In this document: positions 34,397 to 41,733 of the stretch, piece after piece
Position numbering within the stretch: position 1 is the first letter of the stretch
How the letters are laid out: every line of letters begins with the position of its first letter
Virus record (IMG/VR): IMGVR_UViG_3300042558_002668
Span: 16,139 to 80,138 of that record
DNA from: a virus
Direction: 5' to 3' (one strand)
Length of the DNA: 64,000 nucleotides
Program-made: the position numbers and the translations under genes
Notes under the pieces: generated by a model
Seen by the model: only the letters and a program-made list of their open reading frames with translations
Database searches by the model: none
What the model was told of the DNA's origin: nothing

Positions 34397-34719
34397 TTCA
34401 CTCGAAAACTTTCTCCACAGCCACAACGGTCACGTTCATTTGGATTGCTAAATTCAAATCCCTCATTTAGTCCGTTGCGCACAAAATCAATAACTGTTCC
34501 GTCAAGATACGGCTTGTTTTTGGGATCTATAAAAATTCTCACACCATTGCTGTCATAATGTTGAACACAGTGCAAATGAGGATTGTCCACGTATTCCAAC
34601 ACATAGGCAAGGCCCGAACAACCAGTAGTGCGGACGCCAACTTGTATGCCCAGGCCTGATCCACGCTTGGCCAAAGATGTTTTAATTTTGCAAGCTGCCT
34701 TGTCAGTTATTGAAATCAT
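34393..34719 (-). CDS. A-type iron-sulfur carrier (IscA/ErpA family)
   Basis: A 108-residue Fe-S carrier with the three conserved cysteines: RTTGCSGLAYV and DRCGCGESF. FIDPKNKPYLDGTVIDF is the family core. It would receive Fe-S clusters from the IscU encoded just upstream (one shared base at 34719) and pass them to target proteins. The phage lacks IscS, HscA and HscB in this window and must use host sulfur donors and chaperones. Confidence 0.93.
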   Translation of the reverse strand: MISITDKAACKIKTSLAKRGSGLGIQVGVRTTGCSGLAYVLEYVDNPHLHCVQHYDSNGVRIFIDPKNKPYLDGTVIDFVRNGLNEGFEFSNPNERDRCGCGESFRVK

Positions 34720-35096
34720 CAGTGTTTGCTTCTGTAATCGGCCACTGCGGCCTTGATAGCATCTTCTGCTAGAATACTACAATGTATCTTGACTGGGGGA
34801 AGGGCTAGTTCTTCGGCGATTTGGGAATTTTTGATTGATCCTGCTTCGTCGAGTGTTTTTCCTTTGACCCATTCTGTAACGAGGCTTGAGCTCGCGATAG
34901 CCGATCCGCAGCCATACGTTTTAAATTTTGCATCTGTAATAACACCTGTAACATGGTCAACCTTTATCTGTAGTTTCATTACATCACCGCAAGCAGGTGC
35001 ACCAACCATGCCAGTGCCCACAGTATCATCAATATCCATTTTGCCCACATTGCGTGGGTTTTCGTAATGATCAACTACTTTTTCACTGTAAGCCAT
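34719..35096 (-). CDS. iscU: Fe-S cluster scaffold protein IscU
   Basis: A 125-residue scaffold: MAYSEKVVDHYENPRNVG is the family N-terminus; APACGDVMKL, TYGCGSAIA and KIHCSILAEDA hold the three cluster cysteines with the adjacent Asp; LPPVK is the HscA recognition motif. All functional positions are intact, so it should interact with host IscS and HscA. AGGAG is upstream of the start. Phage IscU presumably boosts Fe-S supply during infection; possible clients in the window are the radical SAM protein at 35608 and other host or phage Fe-S enzymes. Confidence 0.96.
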   Translation of the reverse strand: MAYSEKVVDHYENPRNVGKMDIDDTVGTGMVGAPACGDVMKLQIKVDHVTGVITDAKFKTYGCGSAIASSSLVTEWVKGKTLDEAGSIKNSQIAEELALPPVKIHCSILAEDAIKAAVADYRSKH

Positions 35097-35111
35097 TGTG
35101 CTCTCCTGTTA

Positions 35112-35516
35112 TTAGTTACTGTTAAATGTTTGAGTAAACATTCGTCCGCGATAGTTAAATGTAACTATTTCACCTTGTTGAATTTGAACAGGAGTAAATC
35201 GGCACACTTGTCTTTGTTCTATTCTATTTGAATCTCGCCCAACTTCATTGCCAATGGCGCCGCCTATCAATGCTCCAATCACAGTGCCTGCCACTTGATC
35301 ATTTCGATTGCTACCAAGTGTGCTGCCTAGCAATCCTCCAGCCACGGCTCCAATGGTACCAGAGCCTGTGTTGCTTTCGCGATAAAATTCCTGAACATGA
35401 CATTGTTGTTGTTGCACAGTGACAAATCTTGGTTGCACGTTTACCACATAGACATCTTGTGCTGTTGCCAGTGATGCAGATACCAATAATGACAATGCTA
35501 AAAGTATTTTTTTCAT
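35112..35516 (-). CDS. Exported glycine-zipper protein
   Basis: A 134-residue protein with a clear Sec signal peptide (MKKILLALSLLVSASLATAQ). The mature part contains a glycine-zipper double helix (GTIGAVAGGLLGSTLGSN and AGTVIGALIGGAIGNEVG) of the 17-kDa antigen/SlyB type, framed by Gln-rich strands and two Cys (QCHVQEF, RQVCRFTPV). Such proteins insert in or bridge the bacterial envelope. Without a lipobox it is likely periplasmic. A phage copy could alter envelope integrity or block superinfection; that is inference. Confidence 0.85.
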   Translation of the reverse strand: MKKILLALSLLVSASLATAQDVYVVNVQPRFVTVQQQQCHVQEFYRESNTGSGTIGAVAGGLLGSTLGSNRNDQVAGTVIGALIGGAIGNEVGRDSNRIEQRQVCRFTPVQIQQGEIVTFNYRGRMFTQTFNSN

Positions 35517-35607
35517 AACGTTTCCTTTAAAAGGCTGCTAGCTACAAGTATACTACCTGCCGACTACAAAGTCAACCATCTTGGGCGACAATCAGTATGT
35601 GTATTTA

Positions 35608-36555
35608 CTACTTGGGTCGTTTGGATTTTTGTACTGGGTGAATCATTATTGATTTGCCAGCAACTGGGCAAAATTTGCATTGAGGTATTACGTTATCAAT
35701 GTTGGCCAAAAACTCACGCCCAGACTGGTCAAATTCATCAATGGTAAGGGGCCGGTAGCTGTGTAACAATTCCCGGTCCGAATCTGACAATGTTAGTTTG
35801 TGTTGAAGGTCAAATTCTGGCATCAGTGCCACTGGGCCGCATTTGTACAACGCACCGCGTATGAAATGATAATTTTTGTTCGTAGCAAACCCACATCCGT
35901 CATGTGCCTGAATTGGGTTGTTGTTGCAAACTGAATAACTACCGTCAGGATGTTTGGTTATTGCACTTGGCAAAAACTCATTCTGAATCCAGACTGGAAT
36001 TCTAATCTTATTCTCATTATCTACGTAACAGTAGTCGGCATTGAAGGGATTTAAATCACGCCCAATAAGAACCTCAGCCCGACCTTGCAGAAATTGTCTA
36101 ATTATTTTATCAATGTCGTCAAATTCTGCCATGTTGTGTAAACTGACACCTAGCCAGTTGCCCATGGTGTGATTGGATCGAGTGTGTAGGTTACGCACTG
36201 CTGAATACTCACTTTTGTTTTTTAAAAACAATTGATATAACCCACTGACATGATTGAGACGATACCCGTTTGTTAATATTTGTACGTTGCAATCCCAAAT
36301 AGCATTGATTCCAGTTACCCACTTGATTAGAGATGGGTTTAGCAAAGGCTCGCCACCGAGTATGACTATTTGCTCAGGTTTGATTTTGGTGGCCCATTTA
36401 GAGTAAGTCTCAGCATAGTCATCCCAGTTTTGCCAACCTTTGAAATCAAAGTCGTTGAAACGATTACAACTTGGACAAGCCAAGTTGCAAACATTTGTGA
36501 TATAAAATTCTAATTTGGGTATTATTACCCGGTCTGCGTCAAGATTTAGCTGCAC
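35608..36555 (-). CDS. Radical SAM protein
   Basis: A 315-residue radical SAM enzyme. KLEFYITNVCNLACPSCNRF carries the CxxxCxxC [4Fe-4S] motif; VILGGEPLLNPSL is the GGEP SAM-binding motif; VQILTNGYRLN follows. A C-terminal region has further cysteines (SVCNNNP, DGCGFA, YKCGPV and QCKFC), suggesting an auxiliary cluster as in SPASM or twitch enzymes. It may modify a peptide, tRNA or sugar nucleotide. It lies a few hundred bases from the iscU/iscA pair, so shared Fe-S supply is plausible. Substrate unknown. Confidence 0.88.
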   Translation of the reverse strand: MQLNLDADRVIIPKLEFYITNVCNLACPSCNRFNDFDFKGWQNWDDYAETYSKWATKIKPEQIVILGGEPLLNPSLIKWVTGINAIWDCNVQILTNGYRLNHVSGLYQLFLKNKSEYSAVRNLHTRSNHTMGNWLGVSLHNMAEFDDIDKIIRQFLQGRAEVLIGRDLNPFNADYCYVDNENKIRIPVWIQNEFLPSAITKHPDGSYSVCNNNPIQAHDGCGFATNKNYHFIRGALYKCGPVALMPEFDLQHKLTLSDSDRELLHSYRPLTIDEFDQSGREFLANIDNVIPQCKFCPVAGKSIMIHPVQKSKRPK

Positions 36556-36871
36556 GTTTGGCCATCTTATCTACCGTGGCCCGGGCTTGGTCAACACTCA
36601 TGTCAGAATCGTCAACCTCGGGTTCGGCACCACGAAACTGTATTTCATTTGGTTCAACATTGGCTATCACCCCACTCAGCGGAGGTTGTTGGCTCAATGT
36701 CATCAGTTGCTGACGTGATAAACTAATACCCATGCCGTGAGCCAATTGAATAAATGCATCAGTTGAAATTGTTTTGGGGGCATCTGAATCAGATGCTCTT
36801 CCTAGCAAAAATTCAGCTAATGCAGCCAGTCTGGCAGAATCAACAGGGGCTGTTAGTTCATCTATTCGCAT
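36539..36871 (-). CDS. Conserved phage protein
   Basis: A 110-residue soluble protein starting MRIDELTAPVDSARLAALAEFLLGRA, helical with an acidic and Ala-rich tail (DDSDMSVDQARATVDKMAKRAAK). It shares one base with the start of the gene upstream and overlaps the radical SAM gene by 17 bases. The SADAFIQLAHGMGISLSRQQLMTL-type helical core may be an adaptor. Found next to the gene at 36871, with which it probably acts. Confidence 0.65.
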   Translation of the reverse strand: MRIDELTAPVDSARLAALAEFLLGRASDSDAPKTISTDAFIQLAHGMGISLSRQQLMTLSQQPPLSGVIANVEPNEIQFRGAEPEVDDSDMSVDQARATVDKMAKRAAKS

Positions 36872-37707
36872 TATCGGCGCTCACGACCTAGTGACGATTT
36901 AACTTCGGTGTTGTCATCAGGTTCAGGCTCAACATCAACATCAACTTCTGCGTCAATTTCTGCATCAGGGGCTGCCATAGGATCCAATGCAGAAAAATCA
37001 GTATCTCCCGCGGCGTCATCCTCACCAGGTACAATTGGAGCTGTACCAGTAATTGATGCTTGAGCTGCTTCAAGTTGTGTTTTGCCTTGCTGTACTGCGC
37101 TGAGCAATGTACTAAGTGCCGCACTTGCTTGTGCTTGGAATGCAGTGGCCTGTTCAGTGCCCATGTCGTTTTTGATACTATCAGTCAATGCTGGCAAGTC
37201 TTTAAACTGCATTTCAGAAATTTCTTCAGTCATTTTTTGCACACGATCCAACATGTCCTGACTGGCCAAAACAACTTGTGCAGTTTGAATTTCGCTTTCC
37301 TTGACCATGCGCTTTGTTTTTGCGCCTTCCTTTTTCATGAGAGCAATTGCAGTCATGGTTTTTTGCTCTTCAGGATTTAGCGTTTGACCATTGCTGGCTT
37401 TTTGTATAGTCTGCTTGGTCTTGGCATCGTTGACATCAATTGCCATTGGTGCTTCTCCCACTTCAGCTAGATGACTTTGCAGAGCTTGCTCCATCATGAT
37501 TAGCTTTAGGTAGCTAGGATCTTGTTGACTTTGATAAAAGTCCGGAGTAGATCTGGCTTCTTTCACCAGTGAACGTACACGGCGCAACATGTGTTGTGCC
37601 TGCATAGGGTTCATAGATTCGACCGCCAGGCGTTTACCTAGGTGTGTTTCGAATACTTTGGCGATTGTCTTTGTTTGACGCAGGGCGCCTAGTTCGTTCA
37701 ATTTCAT
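36871..37707 (-). CDS. Helical acidic protein, probably virion-associated
   Basis: A 278-residue protein, largely helical. The start at 37707 is supported by AGAGGAT upstream. The segment MNPMQAQHMLRRVRSLVKEARS precedes Gln/Lys/Ala-rich helices and an acidic C-terminal tail rich in Asp and Glu (DAEIDAEVDVDVEPEPDDN). The acidic tail is reminiscent of phage scaffold or internal proteins. It overlaps the gene at 37634 by 74 bases. Function not assigned. Confidence 0.65.
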   Translation of the reverse strand: MKLNELGALRQTKTIAKVFETHLGKRLAVESMNPMQAQHMLRRVRSLVKEARSTPDFYQSQQDPSYLKLIMMEQALQSHLAEVGEAPMAIDVNDAKTKQTIQKASNGQTLNPEEQKTMTAIALMKKEGAKTKRMVKESEIQTAQVVLASQDMLDRVQKMTEEISEMQFKDLPALTDSIKNDMGTEQATAFQAQASAALSTLLSAVQQGKTQLEAAQASITGTAPIVPGEDDAAGDTDFSALDPMAAPDAEIDAEVDVDVEPEPDDNTEVKSSLGRERR

Positions 37708-38161
37708 CGTTAAATCCTCTTATTTGCCAATATTTAGCCAAATCGGCACATTTGTCTAGTCCGATTTCAACTGTCTTTAAAAGCCCTTTTTTAGCTTCTA
37801 ATTTGGTTAGTGCAGTTTCGCGTATTTCTGGATTACGAAACGTTTTTGTTAACTGGGAAGAAAAACTCACATCGTCTCTGAGACGGCGGCGTTTAGTGTC
37901 TAGCAGAGTGATTTCATCTGCTAGACGATGTTGTCTATATTTGTCTGCAATGCACCAGCTCAGGGCTGTTCTGATATTGTTAAAACACAGTGTCTCACCG
38001 TGACGTTTTTTAACTTCAACTGTGTCGATATTTTTAATAATAGTATATCGATCAAAGACTTCGTATCCTTGACCAGTGTTGATAATCATGTTGTTCTTGG
38101 CCAACTCATAGTCGGCAGACAAAAGCTGTTCTAGGCGGTTGAATGTTGTCTGAGTGATCAT
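37634..38161 (-). CDS. Conserved phage protein
   Basis: A 175-residue basic protein. It starts MITQTTFNRLEQLLSADYELAKNN, and has YEVFDRYTIIKNI and a positively charged helical C-terminal half (LRDDVSFSSQLTKTF, then RRPASNKDNRQSIR). Its 3' end overlaps the following gene by 74 bases, a longer overlap than elsewhere, yet both reading frames have typical codon use and supported starts. Function unknown; likely structural or DNA-associated. Confidence 0.65.
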   Translation of the reverse strand: MITQTTFNRLEQLLSADYELAKNNMIINTGQGYEVFDRYTIIKNIDTVEVKKRHGETLCFNNIRTALSWCIADKYRQHRLADEITLLDTKRRRLRDDVSFSSQLTKTFRNPEIRETALTKLEAKKGLLKTVEIGLDKCADLAKYWQIRGFNDEIERTRRPASNKDNRQSIRNTPR

Positions 38162-38169
38162 TGGTGTGA

Positions 38170-38433
38170 TTATTTAAACACGTACTGGGTCAACAGATAT
38201 GAACATGCTGCAACCAAAATGCCAATGATACCAACTCCCCAGGTAACAACACGATCATTGTTTTTAGATGCCATTGCTTCAACTGTATGTTGTACTGACG
38301 ATATAGACGCTACCAAACTTGAAATTTTTCCTTCAAGAGACTCTAGTTTTTCTTCAATAAACCGATACCTCTCGGCACAGAGCTCAACATGGGCTTCAAG
38401 GTTTTTCTTCTCTATTTCTGTAGCATCAGACAT
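38170..38433 (-). CDS. Small coiled-coil protein with a C-terminal membrane anchor
   Basis: An 87-residue protein. The first 60 residues are a charged helix or coiled coil (EKKNLEAHVELCAERYRFIEEKLESLEGKISSLV), followed by one membrane helix (VVTWGVGIIGILVAACSYLLTQYVF). This layout resembles the XhlA/haemolysin-type and holin-accessory proteins of phages. A lysis-related role is possible but not shown; no endolysin is adjacent. Confidence 0.65.
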   Translation of the reverse strand: MSDATEIEKKNLEAHVELCAERYRFIEEKLESLEGKISSLVASISSVQHTVEAMASKNNDRVVTWGVGIIGILVAACSYLLTQYVFK

Positions 38434-38447
38434 ACAAATCCTTTTTT

Positions 38448-38885
38448 TTATTTAGCGGGATTACACCAGAACCATATATTCGGATTGACACCGTCGGGTA
38501 CTAGAGTAGAGACAATTTGACTAGATTCTGTTAGATCCAGAATCATAGGAACATCACGGCAGTCTTGAATCAGTGCGCCCACTGGATTGTCTGCTAATGT
38601 AATGGTTTCAATTGATTCAATAACAAAATCAAATTGCCAGTATTGTGTGGTATCGTGCGTGACAATCACCGGATTTGTTATGTCATCTGGTAACACTCGC
38701 AACGAGATCAATTGGTTTAATGTTTCCCAATTTCGTTGTTGATTTCTAGCATGATGCCAGTCATCGATATTGCTGATGGTGGTTCCGCTATCATCAACAA
38801 AGGGTATGCGTGAACTTTTGTAGTGACTTCTCACCCCGGTTGCGGTGATGTCAAAAAGTGTTTTGCATTTTATTTGATGGGCCAT
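38448..38885 (-). CDS. Conserved T4-like phage protein
   Basis: A 145-residue protein starting MAHQIKCKTLFDITATGVRSHYKSSRIPF, with a beta-rich middle (YWQFDFVIESIETITLADNP). It ends NPNIWFWCNPAK. Similar proteins with this opening occur in T4-like cyanophages, adjacent to virion protein genes. The upstream GTTAAATA at 38886 resembles the late promoter but is one base from consensus. Structural role is likely. Confidence 0.7.
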   Translation of the reverse strand: MAHQIKCKTLFDITATGVRSHYKSSRIPFVDDSGTTISNIDDWHHARNQQRNWETLNQLISLRVLPDDITNPVIVTHDTTQYWQFDFVIESIETITLADNPVGALIQDCRDVPMILDLTESSQIVSTLVPDGVNPNIWFWCNPAK

Positions 38886-38906
38886 GGCCTGTATTTAACG
38901 GCCAAG

Positions 38907-38936
38907 AAAAACCCTGGAATTAATCCAGGGTTTTTT
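38907..38936 (-). terminator. Rho-independent terminator after the gene at 38953
   Basis: Arms CCCTGG (912-917) and CCAGGG (925-930) with flanking A and T runs form a hairpin with oligo-A on one side and TTTTTT on the other. It ends the transcript of the gene at 38953 on the minus strand and could work in both directions. Confidence 0.88.
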
Positions 38937-38952
38937 ATCAATTTAGAATTGA

Positions 38953-39417
38953 TTAGGCTAGTTTGAAGCCTGGGTTTGTGACCAATGTGCCGGACACGTT
39001 AACACCAGTAACTGTGCCATCGCTAGAAGTGATCTGCACGTTGCCCAATGCCTGCAGGCTGGTTTGCAATGTGGCCGCAGTCCAAGCACCGCTTGGGTAC
39101 ACGCCAACAGAGATTTGACCTGTGTTGTCGCCTTCGACCTGGTACATAGCAATAGTAGCTGTCTTCTGAATGTCTTGGTTGATTTGAACCACAACACCCG
39201 GAGTGAACACGCCGCCCGAATAGGTACCAAGTTGGTCACGCAAATCAATTGCGCCAGCAGAACCGTCTTTGACTAGAATTTTGAAAAAGTCTAGTTTAGG
39301 ACCAGCCATCTGCACTAGTGCATCAGTAGCGCCGATGTTACCGGTCTGAGGACCGTTGTTGATGTCTAGCGCAAATACTGGTTGCGCATCACCATTGAAA
39401 GGTGGAAAATATGCCAT
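38953..39417 (-). CDS. Probable abundant virion protein
   Basis: A 154-residue acidic, beta-rich protein: MAYFPPFNGDAQPVFALDINN, then repeated short strands (GAIDLRDQLGTYSGGVFTPGVVVQIN; ISVGVYPSGAWTAATLQTSL). It has a perfect TATAAATA late promoter, a strong ribosome site (TAGGAGAT) and its own terminator, so it is a separate, highly expressed late unit. This matches a head decoration or tail-tube-like protein, but the sequence alone does not say which. Confidence 0.75.
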   Translation of the reverse strand: MAYFPPFNGDAQPVFALDINNGPQTGNIGATDALVQMAGPKLDFFKILVKDGSAGAIDLRDQLGTYSGGVFTPGVVVQINQDIQKTATIAMYQVEGDNTGQISVGVYPSGAWTAATLQTSLQALGNVQITSSDGTVTGVNVSGTLVTNPGFKLA

Positions 39418-39457
39418 TTTGAATCTCCTAATTGTTAATGGGCCTTAGCCCTACACT

Positions 39458-39465
39458 TATTTATA
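39458..39465 (-). promoter_or_regulatory. T4-type late promoter TATAAATA of the gene at 38953
   Basis: A perfect TATAAATA on the minus strand, 40 bases upstream of the start codon, with AGGAGA between them. It is in the intergenic gap before the gene at 39484's stop. The spacing leaves a leader of about 35 bases. Confidence 0.75.
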
Positions 39466-39483
39466 CCAGATATCAAAAAACAC

Positions 39484-41427
39484 TTACTTGGGGTTGTTTT
39501 GTGCGGCGTTTCCTGCTGAAAATACGCCACGATTTACTAACTTTACCAATCCAGTTTTTGTTGGCACAACAAAGCCCTCACCCTCGGCAGCACCAGCTGT
39601 GCTTTGGCCAAGTCCTTGCACTTGTTGTTCCAGTTGCTGGGCTAGATTCAATTTTAAATTATAAATTGCATTCCATATAGCCAACAACCCTACATGGGCT
39701 TGACTTGGTACCGGTTTATTTGCTGCATCTAGTGTGTATAACTTGCCTGGAACATTATTAGTTTTGGCATTGTATTGCCCACTTGCATCTGGGTTACCTG
39801 TAACCAGGTCGCTGTATTGTTTAGCACTGGATTTTGTTTTTAACCAGTTGGGCATGCTGAGAGTTGTGCCCCCAATGATGCGCTGATTAAAGTATGTTTG
39901 CATTTGAGCTCGTGTGCTGGCTGGAAGAGAATTCAACAAGTTGTCCACTGCTGTGCCATAGGTGCTGACTGCTTGCTTGGCCGAGTTGATCAATCCAGGT
40001 GGTGCAGTTAATTTGAATGTGATACCAACATTGGGCTTGATAATATCAACGCCACCTTGCACATTTTGCAGACCCTTGCCGTCCCAAACTTGCGCTGTTT
40101 GATCGCCGAGATTGGCAAACTGTTGGTGTACAACTATGCCCCCAGTTTTGCCGGGGATAGTCTGCCCAAGTTCGCTATTAGCGGGCACTGTGTATTGCAC
40201 AAGATTGGGTTTGAATGTGTAGTTGCCACCTTGTGGTTTCAACTCGCCGGCCCACATTAGATCGCCCCAGTAGAATCCTGGACCCACTGTGGCTGCATCC
40301 AGGCCTGGCCATATTGCTTTGAGTTTGGGATACAGGTCTGTTCTTAAGTTGCCAGATTTTTTCTGTTGATCATACTTGACCCAGTCCTCGGGACTCTGTG
40401 CCGGATACTTGGCATCAAACATGTACTTGTCCATTACAGCCAAGCGGCCATTGGGCAATCGTCCCCAGATCAAGGCAGGTTTACCGTCCCACTTGATGGT
40501 AGTTTTGCTGGCATTGGCAATTGCCCCTTGAAGGTCTTGTATGGCTTTGCTGGCCGCAGTACTGCCGCCTAGAAAAAACGCATCTTCGGGGTGTGGTATT
40601 CTAGGGTCTTTTTTCTTGACAGGTGCTTCATCTTCAATGATAATGTGGTATCCTTGATTGATAATTCTGTCACGCAGACGTGCCATGAAACCGCCTTCAC
40701 TCTCTTGTACCTGTCCGGGTTCTTTCAATCCCTCACGAGCAAGATATTCGCGGAAGTCTGTTAACTTGGCATCTCGATTTGGATCCTTGTCTAGAGTGGC
40801 GTAGATACTCTCAACATTTTTAAGATTATCTTTTGTGGCATTGTTGCCCAGTATGGTTCGAGCCAATTGATCAGGATCCAGCGACACCACTTGATTTGTT
40901 TGTCGATCAATCACTCCATTAGCGCCAACCTTGAGTCCGCTGTGCTTGGCTAGGCTACTCAACAACACGTTTCGAGTCATGCCCTTGTAGACTGAATTTG
41001 TGCCGCCACCATAGTAGAACACTCCCCAGTCTACGTTGGGGAAAAACATAAAATCTGTTTGAACATACCCTTGCTTGGGGTCTCCATTGATGGGAGTTCT
41101 CAAATGAACCTCGCCACCTTTTTTGATCCAAAGCTTGGGATCTTGACCCATGCTTGTGACCCATTTGTTTAGTCTTGCAAATACTTCATCTTTAGAGATT
41201 TCGTTGCTGTCTACAGCAAGATCCATGTCGCCTGATGTGGGTGCTTTTCCAGTACTGCCCAACCACTTGACTGGCATCTGTGTTTCTTGATCAATTGCAC
41301 TGGAAAAATCAAGACCGCTTATTTTTTCCAACCAGTTGACTGTGCCCGGTACATCGGCTTTGTTGATGCGCTGTGTCAGTGGCTGACCGCTTGCGTCTTT
41401 AAATACATTTCCGCCTTCAGCTAGCAT
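39484..41427 (-). CDS. Fusion-like protein: polymerase-beta-type nucleotidyltransferase plus ligase-like domain
   Basis: A 647-residue conserved phage protein. Residues about 55-85 contain GSTGKAPTSGDMDLAVDS, the GS-x8-DxD pattern of Pol-beta-type nucleotidyltransferases, with a plausible third acid in YVQTDFMFFP. Further on TTIKWDGKPALIWGR resembles ligase motif I (KxDG), LMWAGELKPQ motif III, KTGGIVVHQQ motif IV and GITFKL motif V. The start at 41427 is preferred because AGGAAAAGTG precedes it. Possible roles are RNA repair or end modification. The two-domain reading is my own and should be checked structurally. Confidence 0.6.
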   Translation of the reverse strand: MLAEGGNVFKDASGQPLTQRINKADVPGTVNWLEKISGLDFSSAIDQETQMPVKWLGSTGKAPTSGDMDLAVDSNEISKDEVFARLNKWVTSMGQDPKLWIKKGGEVHLRTPINGDPKQGYVQTDFMFFPNVDWGVFYYGGGTNSVYKGMTRNVLLSSLAKHSGLKVGANGVIDRQTNQVVSLDPDQLARTILGNNATKDNLKNVESIYATLDKDPNRDAKLTDFREYLAREGLKEPGQVQESEGGFMARLRDRIINQGYHIIIEDEAPVKKKDPRIPHPEDAFFLGGSTAASKAIQDLQGAIANASKTTIKWDGKPALIWGRLPNGRLAVMDKYMFDAKYPAQSPEDWVKYDQQKKSGNLRTDLYPKLKAIWPGLDAATVGPGFYWGDLMWAGELKPQGGNYTFKPNLVQYTVPANSELGQTIPGKTGGIVVHQQFANLGDQTAQVWDGKGLQNVQGGVDIIKPNVGITFKLTAPPGLINSAKQAVSTYGTAVDNLLNSLPASTRAQMQTYFNQRIIGGTTLSMPNWLKTKSSAKQYSDLVTGNPDASGQYNAKTNNVPGKLYTLDAANKPVPSQAHVGLLAIWNAIYNLKLNLAQQLEQQVQGLGQSTAGAAEGEGFVVPTKTGLVKLVNRGVFSAGNAAQNNPK

Positions 41428-41674
41428 CACTTTTCCTAACACTGCGGGTAAATTTTGTTGAATCACGATCCCGGATAGCATTCAACAACTTTCGAACTAG
41501 ATTCTCGGCTTGATCTTCCGAGTAAGATTCCTCAATCTGTTCAATTAATCGTATGGCCGAGGCAATAACATTACTCGCACGACTTTCAATGATGTATTGG
41601 CGATCTCGATTTGCATTGCGTTCAACGTAAATAGCGTCTAGTTCTTCTAGAATGCTGCGAGTTTTCTTTTGCAT
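41417..41674 (-). CDS. Small conserved phage protein
   Basis: An 85-residue helical basic protein starting MQKKTRSILEELDAIYVERNANRDRQYII. The start at 41674 was chosen over two upstream in-frame codons because it begins at a charged helix and lies downstream of a CATAAATA motif. It ends by overlapping the next gene's start by 11 bases, so the two are coupled; it may be a small partner of the fused protein. Confidence 0.65.
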   Translation of the reverse strand: MQKKTRSILEELDAIYVERNANRDRQYIIESRASNVIASAIRLIEQIEESYSEDQAENLVRKLLNAIRDRDSTKFTRSVRKSDAS

Positions 41675-41694
41675 AATAACCAAAACCTTTTTTT

Positions 41695-41702
41695 TATTTA
41701 TG
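41695..41702 (-). promoter_or_regulatory. Late promoter CATAAATA for the gene at 41417
   Basis: CATAAATA on the minus strand fits the nATAAATA late consensus and lies 20 bases upstream of the chosen start. The intergenic gap to the helicase gene (41734) supports a promoter here. Confidence 0.5.
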
Positions 41703-41733
41703 GGATAATATTTAATATTAGGAATTGTTTAAA

